Of a stretch of DNA of 64,000 nt, positions 17,355-25,862 are shown one piece after another. Location of the stretch: positions 62,001 to 126,000 of the forward strand of contig NZ_JANHKS010000012.1 of NCBI RefSeq assembly GCF_028682175.1. The letters are read 5' to 3'. The notes under the pieces were generated by a model, which made no database searches, was not told the origin of the DNA, and worked only from the letters and a program-made list of their open reading frames with translations. Made by a program: the position numbers and the translations under genes. Source of the stretch: Pseudomonas putida. Its GTDB lineage: Bacteria > Pseudomonadota > Gammaproteobacteria > Pseudomonadales > Pseudomonadaceae. Each line of letters starts with the position of its first letter. Position 1 is the first letter of the stretch.

Positions 17355-18704
17355 TCAGCGCACGCCTTCGGCAGCCACTGCGTCACCGGTGAAGTAGGAC
17401 TCAGGCTTGAGCGGCACCACCCGGAAGTTTTCGCCGTTGAATGCCTGCACGTTACTGACCGTGCCCGCCTGCAGGTTGAACACCGCGACCGGTTTGACCA
17501 AGACGGCCGGCACCGACGGCACCACGAACGGCAACACTTGCGAAGTGCGCCACAGCTTGCCTTCGGCGTCATAGCCGTCGAGCAGGGTCAGCAGCCAGGT
17601 GTCCTCATCGAAGTAGAACGTGCGCTTGGGCACCGCATGGCGTTTGCCGCTGGCCAGCGTCGCTTCAACGACCCACACCCGGTGCAGTTCCCAACGCAGG
17701 GTGTCGGGGTTCAAATGGTGAGGCGCAAACGCCTTGTCAGCCGCTGCGGTCACCTGGCCATTGGTGTTGTAGGGGACGTAGATTTCTTTCTTGCCGGCGA
17801 TTTTCCAGTCGTAGCGATCAGGCATGCCGAAGAAGCCCTGCACTTCGTCGAAGTAGTTGGCGCCGGAGGCCACGAAGTCAGGGGTGTCGTAGGCCACGGT
17901 GGGTGCGCGCCGTACTCGCCGCTGTCCGACCAGATACTGCCAGGCCTGGCGTGACTGTTGCGGATCGACGCTGTCGCGAATCACCAGCGTTTCACCGGCC
18001 TTGAACGGCGGCGCCGTGGTGCTGAAACGCTGCAGGAAGTATTCCTTGGACCAGTTCTGCGCCGAACCCTTTTGGTAGTAGTACGGGTACTGCCAGGCGT
18101 TGTCGTTGCGCGTCGCCAAGGTCTGCCCGCCGTCGCTGGTCAGCACCACGTTCTTGAAGCCGTATTCCACCGCCTCGGGTTCAACCCGCAGCAGGAAATT
18201 CCAGATCACCTCCAGACCACTCTTGGGCACAGGGAAGGGAATGCCGCCAAAGCAGCCCTCCACCGACTGGCCGTTTTGGGTCAGCTTGCAGTTCTGCGCA
18301 TTGAGCGCGGTGTTCTTGTACACATAGTCCGGCGCAGAGGCAGTGCGGTGGGTTGGATAGACATCCAGACGGAAGCTTTGCGGGTACTTCTGCAGCAGCG
18401 CACGCGTACCCTCGGAGAGCTTGTCGCTGTACCTGTCCATGTTCTCTGCGGTGATTTTCACCACCGGTTTTTCAGTGGAAAACAGGTCACCGGGAATGAA
18501 GTTATTCCCCGCCGCCGGGGTTTGTCGGGTGCCGCCGTCCCAGGCCGGGATACTGCCGTCGGCGTTGCCGGCTTTCTCACCACCCAGGGGCGTCAACGCG
18601 GCCCCCAGACTCGCCGCTTCCTGCGCACCGACCGCCGCCCAGACCGGCGCGCCTGTCACCAGGCTCGCCACGAGTGAAAAACCAAGGAATGTCTTGTTGT
18701 TCAT
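17355..18704 (-). CDS. DUF1329 outer-membrane-associated protein
   Basis: 449 residues from the ATG at 18704 with AAGGAT before it. It has a signal peptide (MNNKTFLGFSLVASLVTG..WA). The mature part has the DUF1329 hallmarks: LGAALTPLGGEKAGNADGSI, IPAWDGGT, QKYPQSFRLDVYPTHRTAS and RTFYFDEDTWLLTLLDGYD. DUF1329 proteins have a LolB/LolA-like fold prediction and almost always follow DUF1302 genes, as here (19-base gap). The likely role is handling a hydrophobic substrate in the periplasm together with the DUF1302 protein and RND partner. Confidence 0.86.
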   Translation of the reverse strand: MNNKTFLGFSLVASLVTGAPVWAAVGAQEAASLGAALTPLGGEKAGNADGSIPAWDGGTRQTPAAGNNFIPGDLFSTEKPVVKITAENMDRYSDKLSEGTRALLQKYPQSFRLDVYPTHRTASAPDYVYKNTALNAQNCKLTQNGQSVEGCFGGIPFPVPKSGLEVIWNFLLRVEPEAVEYGFKNVVLTSDGGQTLATRNDNAWQYPYYYQKGSAQNWSKEYFLQRFSTTAPPFKAGETLVIRDSVDPQQSRQAWQYLVGQRRVRRAPTVAYDTPDFVASGANYFDEVQGFFGMPDRYDWKIAGKKEIYVPYNTNGQVTAAADKAFAPHHLNPDTLRWELHRVWVVEATLASGKRHAVPKRTFYFDEDTWLLTLLDGYDAEGKLWRTSQVLPFVVPSVPAVLVKPVAVFNLQAGTVSNVQAFNGENFRVVPLKPESYFTGDAVAAEGVR

Positions 18705-18723
18705 TGTTCTTATCCTTTCGGGT

Positions 18724-20361
18724 TTAGAAAGTGCGCTGCAACGACACGGAAACGAAATCACGGTCGGCGTAAACCTGATCGCCTGACAGGGCGTTGGATG
18801 AATCGACGATCCCGCCCGCGCTGCCGTAGTAGTGGGTAAAGCTGATGCCGCCGCGCCAGGTTTTGCGGTAATCGAACTGCAAGCCCAGGCTTACATCGCC
18901 ACCGCCTTCCGGCGAGAAGCCGGTGCCCAGCACTGCGGTGTTGCCGTTGATGCCGTAGCCGATACCGATGGGTACGCTCAGATCGACGCCGGGCAGAACC
19001 TGGAAGTATTCCGGTGTGAACAGCACCCGCAGCGAGCTCGCGTTGCGGGTGACGTTGGGGTCCAGTTGGTCGCGGTTTTTATCGACGCTGGTGATGCGGT
19101 TGTAGGCCAGCTCACCGAGCAGCGTTGCGCCGTCCCAGAGCGAGTTTCCGGGCGCGACGCTGATCGCCGAGATTTGCGCGTGGAAGGTGTTGCCCACTGG
19201 ATACAACGGGTCGTGATCGCCGTCGCCTCGGCCGCTGAGGTCCAGCACCACGTTGCCGGTGGCGGCCAGCGGCGTGTTGCGCCGCACAGACGCTTCGGCC
19301 GCGACGTTGGTCTCGCCGACCAGGGTGCTGATGCTGGCACCGAAGGTTCTGATGCCCTCGCCGTAGACAAGCTCGTAATCGCCTTGCTCGGGGCGCAGGT
19401 AGAACTGCGGAAACCTGTCATGGTAACGAGCGGCGTAGAGGCCGTACTCGAAGTCACCGAACTGCATCTTGACCTCGAAACCATACTGTCCGGAATCGGA
19501 GGCATCGATGTCCTTGCCGCGCCGCAGTGCCTGCCCGGGTCCGATGAAGAACTGCTCGCCGCCTTCATCGACAAAGTCGGCGTAACTGAAGTAACTACCG
19601 GCCCCCGGCAGGCGTGCAGGCTCCCAGCGGTACTGGTAATAAGCGCCCAGCGTCAGGTTCTGGTTGACCAGCAGCGTGCCGCCCACCTGATTGACCGGTC
19701 GGATGATTTCCTTGAACGTGGAGTTGGGCACCGACAGCAGCTTGATGATGTCGACCGGCGACTGCGCAACCGCGATGCCGTTGCCGCCGAAGAACAGGCT
19801 TTCACCGTAGACCTGGCTGTAGCGCCCTCCCCTGAGCGACAACGACATGTCTCCAAGGGCAAACTTGCCATAGGCGAAGGCGTCGAGCAGCTCTCCGTCC
19901 CGGCCCTGCAGATCCCGGGTGTCATGGGTGAACTGATCGTTGCGCACGGACGAGCTGTTGACCGTGTCGCTGTGGTTGTCGTTACCCCGGTTGTAAACAT
20001 CGTCGTACCAGGCCGCCCCGCTGAGCCGCACGCCATAGGTGTGCCGATAACTCATGTCCAGTTCGGAGAGAAGATCCAGGCGATCAGAAATCAATCCGCG
20101 ATTGAAGTTGTTGTCGCCGTCATCGAGGTTCGGGTTGTAGGAAGGCCGAACAGCGTGGTCCTGATTCTCCACGCGCCAGGCGGCGCTGTATTTGAGCGTG
20201 TTGTCCCACGCCACGGAGAAATCGGTACTGCCGGTATCAATCTGGAAAGCCTGCGCTGACGGGATGCTCTGAATGCCGAACACAGCAGCCGCCACGGCAA
20301 CGTGCATGTAACATAACGAGGGTCTTGCGGGTACAACGCTGATGTTCGCTTTCACGCTCAT
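18724..20361 (-). CDS. DUF1302 outer-membrane beta-barrel protein
   Basis: 545 residues from the ATG at 20361. After a signal peptide ending in PSAQAFQIDTG, the sequence shows alternating aromatic and polar residues typical of a beta-barrel (DFSVAWDNTLKYSAAWRV, GVRLSGAAWYDDVYNRGN). It closes with VSVSLQRTF, a terminal Phe as expected for an outer-membrane barrel. DUF1302 proteins are predicted porin-like channels. It is the first gene of the four-gene envelope operon, and a 9-base inverted repeat lies about 42 bases upstream of its start. Confidence 0.86.
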   Translation of the reverse strand: MSVKANISVVPARPSLCYMHVAVAAAVFGIQSIPSAQAFQIDTGSTDFSVAWDNTLKYSAAWRVENQDHAVRPSYNPNLDDGDNNFNRGLISDRLDLLSELDMSYRHTYGVRLSGAAWYDDVYNRGNDNHSDTVNSSSVRNDQFTHDTRDLQGRDGELLDAFAYGKFALGDMSLSLRGGRYSQVYGESLFFGGNGIAVAQSPVDIIKLLSVPNSTFKEIIRPVNQVGGTLLVNQNLTLGAYYQYRWEPARLPGAGSYFSYADFVDEGGEQFFIGPGQALRRGKDIDASDSGQYGFEVKMQFGDFEYGLYAARYHDRFPQFYLRPEQGDYELVYGEGIRTFGASISTLVGETNVAAEASVRRNTPLAATGNVVLDLSGRGDGDHDPLYPVGNTFHAQISAISVAPGNSLWDGATLLGELAYNRITSVDKNRDQLDPNVTRNASSLRVLFTPEYFQVLPGVDLSVPIGIGYGINGNTAVLGTGFSPEGGGDVSLGLQFDYRKTWRGGISFTHYYGSAGGIVDSSNALSGDQVYADRDFVSVSLQRTF

Positions 20362-20402
20362 AGAGTAACCCTGACTTATAATTTTTATTGTTTGGACACT
20401 CG

Positions 20403-20429
20403 GAAACTTTCTCACTGCCTGAAAGTTTC
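20403..20429. promoter_or_regulatory. Inverted repeat upstream of the DUF1302 operon
   Basis: GAAACTTTC and GAAAGTTTC are perfect 9-base arms separated by 9 bases. The repeat lies 42-68 bases before the DUF1302 ATG, where an operator would be expected. It differs from the GTT-N11-AAC boxes, so the operon may have separate control. Confidence 0.5.
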
Positions 20430-20521
20430 AGACGAGACAGTACTGCGGTCGCTTTATAGAAAAATCCTTAACGTATTCTTTAACCATCTGATCTTGAATC
20501 GAGCGCAACAGCATCCGCTTA

Positions 20522-20610
20522 TGTAGGAGCGCGCTTGCCCGCGACTGCGATAGTTCAGTCAATGACGGTGTGCCTTGAACACCGCCGTCGCGGGCAAGCG
20601 CGCTCCTACA
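20522..20610. repeat. REPIN, second subtype
   Basis: The arms TGTAGGAGCGCGCTTGCC and GGCAAGCGCGCTCCTACA extend to CGCGA and enclose about 40 bases. The core differs from the two elements at 940 and 2810 (GCGCGCTTGCCCGCG instead of GTGAGCTTGCTCGCG), so it belongs to another REP class. Confidence 0.9.
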
Positions 20611-20700
20611 GACAATCACGCAGGGCTGTCCGCACAGCCATGCTGCACGCTCGATGGTTACTGCTGCTTATTACGAGTTACAACACTCAGAGGGCGAACG

Positions 20701-21933
20701 TCATGCACTCACGGCTTCACGCTCTGCAGTATGTTGCAATGGCTTGATCACCCGTCGGCCATTGAGCCTTTCGAAGTCGAGCAAGATTTCGCGCATGACT
20801 TTAAGGTCCTTGCCCGCGTGATCGAACATTGCGTTATCACGGGCCCGTTGCGCAGGGTCGCTTTCTTTCATCCAGGTGAAGTTGGCGGTTGCGGTGGGCG
20901 AGGTGAACTCGAGGAACACTTTGCGCCGGTCAACCGAATACTCATCCAGCACTTTGCTGGAAGCGCCTTCATTAATGACCGCAATCAACGCCTCGGCCAG
21001 ATGCTCGGCATCGAGCACACCACCGGACAGCCCCAGCCCGCCCATCGGGTTGGTGGCATGGGCCGCATCACCGGCCAGGATCACCCGACCACGACGGAAC
21101 TCAGCCGCGCAGCGCTGGTGGACCCGGTACGGGTTGAGGTAGTCGACCCGGTATTGATCCGGCGTCGGCGCGCCGGGCAACAGGCGCTTGAAGCGCTCCG
21201 GCAGGCGGCGGCGGACTTCGGCTTCGGAGATGTCCGGGTCTTCGCCGTAGCAAACGCGCCACAGTCCGGTCTTGTCGAGCTGGACGACCACGGCCCAGTC
21301 CACCGGGTCGTGCACGAAGTTGGCCCGGGAATACCCGTGCAGGGAGAAGTCGTAGAACACGTTGGTGGCAACCAGGCGTTCGCCCCAGGTAATCCCGTCG
21401 AACGTAAGTCCGATCTTCCCGCGCACGGTGCTGCGTGCGCCGTCGGTGGCCGCCACCCACTTCGCTCGCAAACGCGCCTTGCCGGCCGGACCGCTGGTTT
21501 CCATGGTCACGTAGTCGTCGTCCTGCTCGATCTCCTCGACCTTGTGATTCCAACGGATTTCGACGTTGGTCAGCTTGCGCAGATGCTCCACGATCACATT
21601 GGACACATGGTTCTGCGCCAGCAACAGCATGTAAGGGTAATCGGTGTCCTGCGCCAGAACGGCCCAATCCATCTTCGCGATCAGTTCGCCGTTACCGTGA
21701 CGGTAGGCGAAGTCCGGGCACCACACGGCGCGCTTGCGAATGTCGTCGAGCAAACCGAAACGGTCCAGTGCAGCAGCGGTGGGTGGCATGTAGGCGACTG
21801 CCCGTGGCGAGGGTGAAACGCCTGATTCGGACTCCAGGACAACTACCCGCACACCGGCCTTGCCAAGTTTCAATGCGGTGAGCAGCCCGACCGGGCCTCC
21901 GCCGACAACTACCACGCCCTCTATTGTTTCCAT
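20701..21933 (-). CDS. pnpA: PnpA-like single-component FAD monooxygenase (p-nitrophenol 4-monooxygenase family)
   Basis: 410 residues from the ATG at 21933, with AGGAG 8 bases before it. Markers are METIEGVVVVGGGPVGLL (FAD dinucleotide motif), AKWVAATDGARSTVRGKIG (DG motif) and RGRVILAGDAAHATNPMGG (GD motif). The length and many segments agree with what I recall of PnpA of PNP-degrading pseudomonads, which converts 4-nitrophenol to benzoquinone and nitrite with NADPH and oxygen. It stands beside a PnpB-like quinone reductase and the hydroquinone operon, and its promoter has a GTT-N11-AAC box. Activity on nitrophenol rather than another para-substituted phenol is not proven by sequence. Confidence 0.83.
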   Translation of the reverse strand: METIEGVVVVGGGPVGLLTALKLGKAGVRVVVLESESGVSPSPRAVAYMPPTAAALDRFGLLDDIRKRAVWCPDFAYRHGNGELIAKMDWAVLAQDTDYPYMLLLAQNHVSNVIVEHLRKLTNVEIRWNHKVEEIEQDDDYVTMETSGPAGKARLRAKWVAATDGARSTVRGKIGLTFDGITWGERLVATNVFYDFSLHGYSRANFVHDPVDWAVVVQLDKTGLWRVCYGEDPDISEAEVRRRLPERFKRLLPGAPTPDQYRVDYLNPYRVHQRCAAEFRRGRVILAGDAAHATNPMGGLGLSGGVLDAEHLAEALIAVINEGASSKVLDEYSVDRRKVFLEFTSPTATANFTWMKESDPAQRARDNAMFDHAGKDLKVMREILLDFERLNGRRVIKPLQHTAEREAVSA

Positions 21934-22053
21934 CGTGTGTCTCCTATCACGGCCCATTTGCTGGGAAGGCGCCTGATCCTTCTTGTTTGAAGCTATTAAT
22001 CAGGCGAGTGACTTCAGACTAATCACCCGACATTGGAGAGGCAATACAGCGAC

Positions 22054-22070
22054 GTTTGGCAAACGCGAAC
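22054..22070. promoter_or_regulatory. LysR box, GTT-N11-AAC type (site C)
   Basis: GTTTGGCAAACGCGAAC lies 121 bases upstream of the pnpA-like start, in the divergent region shared with the pnpB-like gene. Confidence 0.72.
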
Positions 22071-22232
22071 AGACTGATCGGGTTTTGAGAGGACATCGAC
22101 TTCATCCTGCATGAGATGCCCAACTTAATAGTTCATGAAACCAGCCACTTAGCTCATTCCTGGCGCGTTATTAACACTCAGAACTCTGCCCGTTATGTCT
22201 GGCGGCGATCGTTCGCCTTTTACAATCACCAC

Positions 22233-22249
22233 GTTTGCGAATCGACAAC
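22233..22249. promoter_or_regulatory. LysR box, GTT-N11-AAC type (site D)
   Basis: GTTTGCGAATCGACAAC lies 115 bases upstream of the pnpB-like ATG at 22364. Its distance from the gene matches site C on the other side of the divergent region. Confidence 0.72.
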
Positions 22250-22363
22250 CTGCTTAGTGTTGTTTTGTCCTCTTGCCCTGCTCATGCTGCATTGAGCAAT
22301 CGGTAAGTTTAATGGCTCGCTGATTGCAGTTTCTTCTAACAATGACGTCTTCAGGAAATTCAC

Positions 22364-22990
22364 ATGACCACTAAAATCCAGATCGTTTTCTACAGCTCGT
22401 ACGGGCACATCTACAAGATGGCCGAAGCCATCGCCGCTGGCGCCCGTTCGGTCGGGGATGTTGAGGTCACACTGCTGCAGGTTCCGGAACTGATGCCGGA
22501 AGAAGTCCTGGTCAAGAGCGGCATCAAGGGCTATCGCGCCGCCTTCGCCTCCATCCCTTTCGCGACGCCGGAAAAGCTGGCAGAAGCGGACGCCATCATC
22601 TTCGGCACCCCGACCCGCTTCGGCAACATGTGCTCGCAAATGCGTAACTTCCTCGACCAGACCGGCGGCCTGTGGATGTCCGGCGGACTGATCGGCAAAG
22701 TGGGCAGCGTGTTCACCAGCACCGCCTCTCAGCACGGCGGTCAGGAAACCACCATCACCAGCTTCCACACCACCCTGCTGCACCACGGGATGGTCATCGT
22801 CGGCGTTCCGTACTCCGAGCAAGGACTGGTCAACATGAGCGAAATTTCCGGTGGTACCCCATACGGTTCCTCGACGCTGGCAGGCCCTGACGGTTCTCGT
22901 CAGCCAAGCGAGAATGAACTGCAGATCGCGCGCTTCCAGGGCGAGCACGTCGCCGGCATCGCCAAGCGTCTGAAGCAAAACCTCAACTGA
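22364..22990 (+). CDS. pnpB: WrbA-type NAD(P)H:quinone oxidoreductase (p-benzoquinone reductase)
   Basis: 208 residues with AGGAAA upstream. It is a flavodoxin-fold protein: [19 protein letters not shown] (FMN phosphate loop), [37 protein letters not shown] and [17 protein letters not shown] are WrbA signatures. In the nitrophenol pathway PnpB reduces p-benzoquinone, the product of PnpA, to hydroquinone, and this gene lies divergently beside the pnpA-like gene with a matching regulatory box. It is a cytoplasmic tetrameric enzyme by family. Confidence 0.88.
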   Translation: MTTKIQIVFYSSYGHIYKMAEAIAAGARSVGDVEVTLLQVPELMPEEVLVKSGIKGYRAAFASIPFATPEKLAEADAIIFGTPTRFGNMCSQMRNFLDQTGGLWMSGGLIGKVGSVFTSTASQHGGQETTITSFHTTLLHHGMVIVGVPYSEQGLVNMSEISGGTPYGSSTLAGPDGSRQPSENELQIARFQGEHVAGIAKRLKQNLN

Positions 22991-23119
22991 TTCACTGCGG
23001 TGTGCCCGCCATGCCGAGGGGCACCGATCACACAGAGACAACCACGTTCTCACTCACGGGAAGTGGTTGTCCCCTCCCCCCCACAGGGCACTTCGGCTTG
23101 ATGTTCACACCGTGAAAAG

Positions 23120-23177
23120 ACAGAGGCCCGACCGGCAAGGCATCCCAACGGAACCTTGCGGGTCAGGCCTCTGTTTT
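23120..23177. terminator. Bidirectional terminator between pnpB and the hydroquinone operon
   Basis: A long interrupted stem pairs ACAGAGGCC with GGCCTCTGT and, inside it, GGCAAGG with CCTTGC. It is flanked by AAAAG on the left and TTTT on the right. It can end transcription of pnpB on the plus strand and of the hydroquinone operon on the minus strand, whose last stop lies just to its right. Confidence 0.8.
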
Positions 23178-23188
23178 ACGCAGTGCGC

Positions 23189-23530
23189 TCAGTCCTGGAC
23201 GTCCATCACCACGCTGCCCGCCTCGACGCGAACCTGCACAGAATCCAGCCGCGCGCCCTGACAAGGGCCTTCCACACACATGCCGTCTTCAAAACGAAAC
23301 ATGGCACTGTGATGGGCGCACATCAGGACTTTGCCGCGGTAGGTACAGAAGGTTTGCGGCCGATAGTTCAAGGGCACGGAGAAGTGTGGGCATCGATTCA
23401 GGTACACCCACACCGATTGCGCCTGGCGTACGGCAACCAGCCCCGAGGGGTGAAGCTGAGTGTGATCCGGCAGCCCTAGGGCGCCGCCATCGGCAATGTC
23501 TTCAAGCTGACACAGCGTGATGGTGTTCAT
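23189..23530 (-). CDS. hapI: Rieske-type [2Fe-2S] ferredoxin (HapI-like)
   Basis: 113 residues. The two Rieske motifs are complete: C-P-H in NRCPHFSVPLNY and C-x2-H in LMCAHHSAMF. It is the last gene of the hydroquinone operon and its ATG overlaps the stop of the YciI-like gene by 4 bases. In P. fluorescens ACB the corresponding gene hapI encodes a [2Fe-2S] ferredoxin. A role in keeping the dioxygenase iron reduced is a reasonable inference, as for other plant-type ferredoxins beside ring-cleavage enzymes, but is not shown. Confidence 0.87.
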   Translation of the reverse strand: MNTITLCQLEDIADGGALGLPDHTQLHPSGLVAVRQAQSVWVYLNRCPHFSVPLNYRPQTFCTYRGKVLMCAHHSAMFRFEDGMCVEGPCQGARLDSVQVRVEAGSVVMDVQD

Positions 23531-23844
23531 ACGGAATCCCGCAGAGCCGGGTTGCCCAGGCTCCAGTTCCAGGGGCGAATTTCAATCCGCGAGAACAGCC
23601 CGGCCTGGACGTAGGGATCGTCCTGCAGGAAGGCTTCGACCTCAGGCAGGCTGGCGGCCTCGATCACCAGCAGCGTGCCATTCATTGCAGCGCCCGCATC
23701 GTTCAGTGTCGGGCCACCCAGGCGCACCACCACGTGATGCATCCCTGGCGCTCGCAAATGCGCCCGGTGGGTGGGCCGCAACTTCTCGCGCAGCGCTTGA
23801 GAGCCTTCGTGGTCAGTGGCGAAAACGGCGAAAAACTGTCCCAT
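23527..23844 (-). CDS. hapH: YciI-family protein (HapH-like)
   Basis: 105 residues, ferredoxin-like alpha-beta fold of the YciI/DGPF family: FFAVFATDHEGSQALREKLR, RPTHRAHLRAPG with the conserved His, GTLLVIEAASLPEVEAFLQ, DDPYVQAGLFSRIEIRPW with the conserved Asp-Pro. It sits between the intradiol dioxygenase and ferredoxin genes, exactly where hapH is in the ACB cluster. Related proteins dehalogenate or isomerise aromatic-pathway intermediates, for instance chloro-dienelactone-type compounds, but the role here is open. Confidence 0.85.
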   Translation of the reverse strand: MGQFFAVFATDHEGSQALREKLRPTHRAHLRAPGMHHVVVRLGGPTLNDAGAAMNGTLLVIEAASLPEVEAFLQDDPYVQAGLFSRIEIRPWNWSLGNPALRDSV

Positions 23845-23847
23845 GAC

Positions 23848-24720
23848 TCAGGCGGCCTCCAGGACAAAATCGTAGTAGGCGCGCTTGTACGGATAGGCCA
23901 TGTCCAGCCCTGCTGCATCCTCGTCGTGGGCCGGGCGATCTTCATAGGTCACCTGCAACGACCCTTTGACGCCGAACACGGCGTCGGAACCCAGGTAAGG
24001 GTCATCACTGTTGAACAGGTGCGTGACCAGCTTGCGATAGCCCGGCGCCTGAATCATGAAATGCAGATGGGCAGGTCGCCAGGCATGACGATTGGCCGCA
24101 TCCAGCATCTCGCCCACGGGGCCATCGGTGGGAATCGGGTAGCACACCGGCACTGTGGTCTGAATGGCGAAGCAGCCGTCGTTGTCGCTACGGTAGCGCC
24201 CGCGCAGGTTGCCGAACGGCTGATCCGGATCTTGCCCTGAGTACATGCCGTTGTCTGCGGTTTGCCAGACGTCGAGAACCGCCCCGACCACTGGCCGGCC
24301 CAGCACATCGAGCACCCGGCCATGCACCAGTGCCGGTACGCCGTCGGTCAACGCCATGTTCTCGCCATAACTGCGATCTGGCATGCCCTCGATGAAGAAC
24401 GGGCCGAACACCGTTGTCTCGGTGGCGTCGGTGCTCTGCCGATGATTGATCGCATCCACCAGCATCGACACCCCCAGGGTGTCCGACAGCAGGATGAATT
24501 CCTGACGCACCTTGCCGTCGCACTTCTGTCCGGTCTCGGTCAGAAAACGAATGCCCTCGAACCACTCCTGTTCGGTCAGCTCGACCTCGCTGACGAAGTC
24601 GTGCAGATGGCGCACCAGGCTTTGCATGATCTGTTTGAAACGCGGATTGGGGCTGGTCTCGAAACTGCTGACAGCCTGTTCGGAGATCAAGGCTTCCACG
24701 GCTTTGTAATGATCGGTCAT
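23848..24720 (-). CDS. pnpG: Intradiol ring-cleavage dioxygenase, hydroxyquinol 1,2-dioxygenase type
   Basis: 290 residues from the ATG at 24720 (MTDHYKAVEALISEQ). It has the N-terminal helical dimerisation domain of catechol/hydroxyquinol dioxygenases (about residues 20-95) and the catalytic beta-sandwich with TTVFGPFFIEGMPDR, DVWQTADNGMYSGQDP, VPVCYPIPTDGPVG and RPAHLHFMI. The Tyr and the His-x-His pair are ligands of the ferric iron. It should cleave 1,2,4-benzenetriol to maleylacetate, giving a side entry to the pathway. It corresponds to PnpG/HapG. The start is 3 bases before the YciI gene begins. Confidence 0.9.
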   Translation of the reverse strand: MTDHYKAVEALISEQAVSSFETSPNPRFKQIMQSLVRHLHDFVSEVELTEQEWFEGIRFLTETGQKCDGKVRQEFILLSDTLGVSMLVDAINHRQSTDATETTVFGPFFIEGMPDRSYGENMALTDGVPALVHGRVLDVLGRPVVGAVLDVWQTADNGMYSGQDPDQPFGNLRGRYRSDNDGCFAIQTTVPVCYPIPTDGPVGEMLDAANRHAWRPAHLHFMIQAPGYRKLVTHLFNSDDPYLGSDAVFGVKGSLQVTYEDRPAHDEDAAGLDMAYPYKRAYYDFVLEAA

Positions 24721-24753
24721 TGTTGTTATTCCGATGGGATTGGGGAAAGCAAA

Positions 24754-24780
24754 ACGCCGGGGCACTGAGTGCTCCGGCGT
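24754..24780. terminator. Hairpin inside the hydroquinone operon (between pnpF and pnpG)
   Basis: The arms ACGCCGGGGCACT and AGTGCTCCGGCGT pair with one mismatch and a 1-base centre, so it is nearly a perfect palindrome. On the transcribed strand it is followed by TTTTGCTTT. It could attenuate transcription or stabilise the 3' end of an upstream processed message. Confidence 0.6.
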
Positions 24781-24786
24781 CGTTTT

Positions 24787-25854
24787 TCAAGCGGGTGACC
24801 AACCGTTCCAGGCCCGCGTCAGCAGCGCCTCGATGGGCGCCTGTTCAAACGGTCTGGGGTTGTAGTACGGGCTGGCGCAGGCGATGTGGGCGGCCTCGGC
24901 GGGGCCATCCTTGGGCATGCCCAGCTCTGCCAGCGACAGAGGAATGCCCAGCTTTTCGTTCAACGCAAACAGCAACTGGCCAACGTCCTTAGCCTCGTCA
25001 CCACCTAGCGCGCGGGCGGCACGTTGCAGGGGCTGCGCCGCCGCCTCGCAATTGTAGTGCGCCGCGTGCGGCAGCACGATTGCATGGGCCTGAGCGTGGG
25101 GCAGGTTGAAGGTGCCGCCCAGCGTATGGCAAAGCTTGTGGTGCAAGGCCATGCCCACCGAGCCCAGGCAGATGCCCGCAAGCCAGGCACCGTAGAGGGC
25201 CTGGCCTCGCGCCTCGGGATGCTCAGGGTCCTGGACGATCAGTGGCAACGAGGCGGCCAGTGCCCGGATCGACTCTTCGGCCATGAAGCCGATGATGGGA
25301 TTGGCGTCCTGGGCGTACAGCGCCTCGACCGCATGGGCCATGGCATTCATCCCCGAGCACGCAGACACCTGCGCCGGCAGCGACAGAGTCAGTTGCGGGT
25401 CGTAGATGACGGTTTTCGGCAGCACCCGGATGTCACGCCCGGTCCGTTTCAGGCGATCTTCAGTGAGCCCGTAGATGGGCGTCATTTCCGAGCCGGCATA
25501 GGTGGTCGGCACTGCCAGAATCGGCAGGCCCGAGTCCATGGCGATCGCCTTGCCCAGGCCGATGGTCGAGCCTCCACCGACGGCGACGCAGCAGTCTGCA
25601 CCCAGCCGGACTGCCTCGATCCGGGCCGCCTGCGCGACTTCGATCGGCACGTGCATCACCGCGTTCGGATACACACCCGCCGAGCGCGAACCTAACAGGG
25701 CTGCAACCTGCTCGCCCAGGTCCTGTTGCTCCGGCGTGGTCAGAATCAACGCACGTCGCGCACCCAGCCGGTCGATTTCCTGCGCCAGTTCAGACAGCTT
25801 GCCCCAGCCGAACACTACGCGCGTCGGCAGGCTTTGGTAGACAAATGGATTCAT
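24787..25854 (-). CDS. pnpF: Maleylacetate reductase (iron-containing alcohol dehydrogenase family)
   Basis: 355 residues, the family's usual length. Signatures are YQSLPTRVVFGWGKLSEL, VGGGSTIGLGKAIAM for NAD(P)H binding, AVPTTYAGSEMTPIYGLTE and HHKLCHTLGGTFNLPHAQAH with the metal/substrate His residues. It reduces maleylacetate to beta-ketoadipate (3-oxoadipate) with NADH, the last step before the TCA-linked pathway. It lies 8 bases after the aldehyde dehydrogenase gene, with GAGG before the ATG. It matches PnpF/HapF in both sequence type and position. Confidence 0.92.
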   Translation of the reverse strand: MNPFVYQSLPTRVVFGWGKLSELAQEIDRLGARRALILTTPEQQDLGEQVAALLGSRSAGVYPNAVMHVPIEVAQAARIEAVRLGADCCVAVGGGSTIGLGKAIAMDSGLPILAVPTTYAGSEMTPIYGLTEDRLKRTGRDIRVLPKTVIYDPQLTLSLPAQVSACSGMNAMAHAVEALYAQDANPIIGFMAEESIRALAASLPLIVQDPEHPEARGQALYGAWLAGICLGSVGMALHHKLCHTLGGTFNLPHAQAHAIVLPHAAHYNCEAAAQPLQRAARALGGDEAKDVGQLLFALNEKLGIPLSLAELGMPKDGPAEAAHIACASPYYNPRPFEQAPIEALLTRAWNGWSPA

Positions 25855-25862
25855 GGCCGGCC

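Noticed and set aside
18832..20259. Plus-strand open frame of 475 codons
   Set aside because: Antisense to the DUF1302 beta-barrel gene, which has a signal peptide and terminal Phe; the antisense product matches no family.
20403..20429. Considered as a seventh GTT-N11-AAC box
   Set aside because: The nearby GTT and AAC triplets are 12 bases apart, not 11, and the real symmetry is GAAACTTTC/GAAAGTTTC, a different motif.
22226..23053. Minus-strand open frame of 275 codons
   Set aside because: Antisense to the WrbA-type reductase gene, which carries all flavodoxin-fold motifs.
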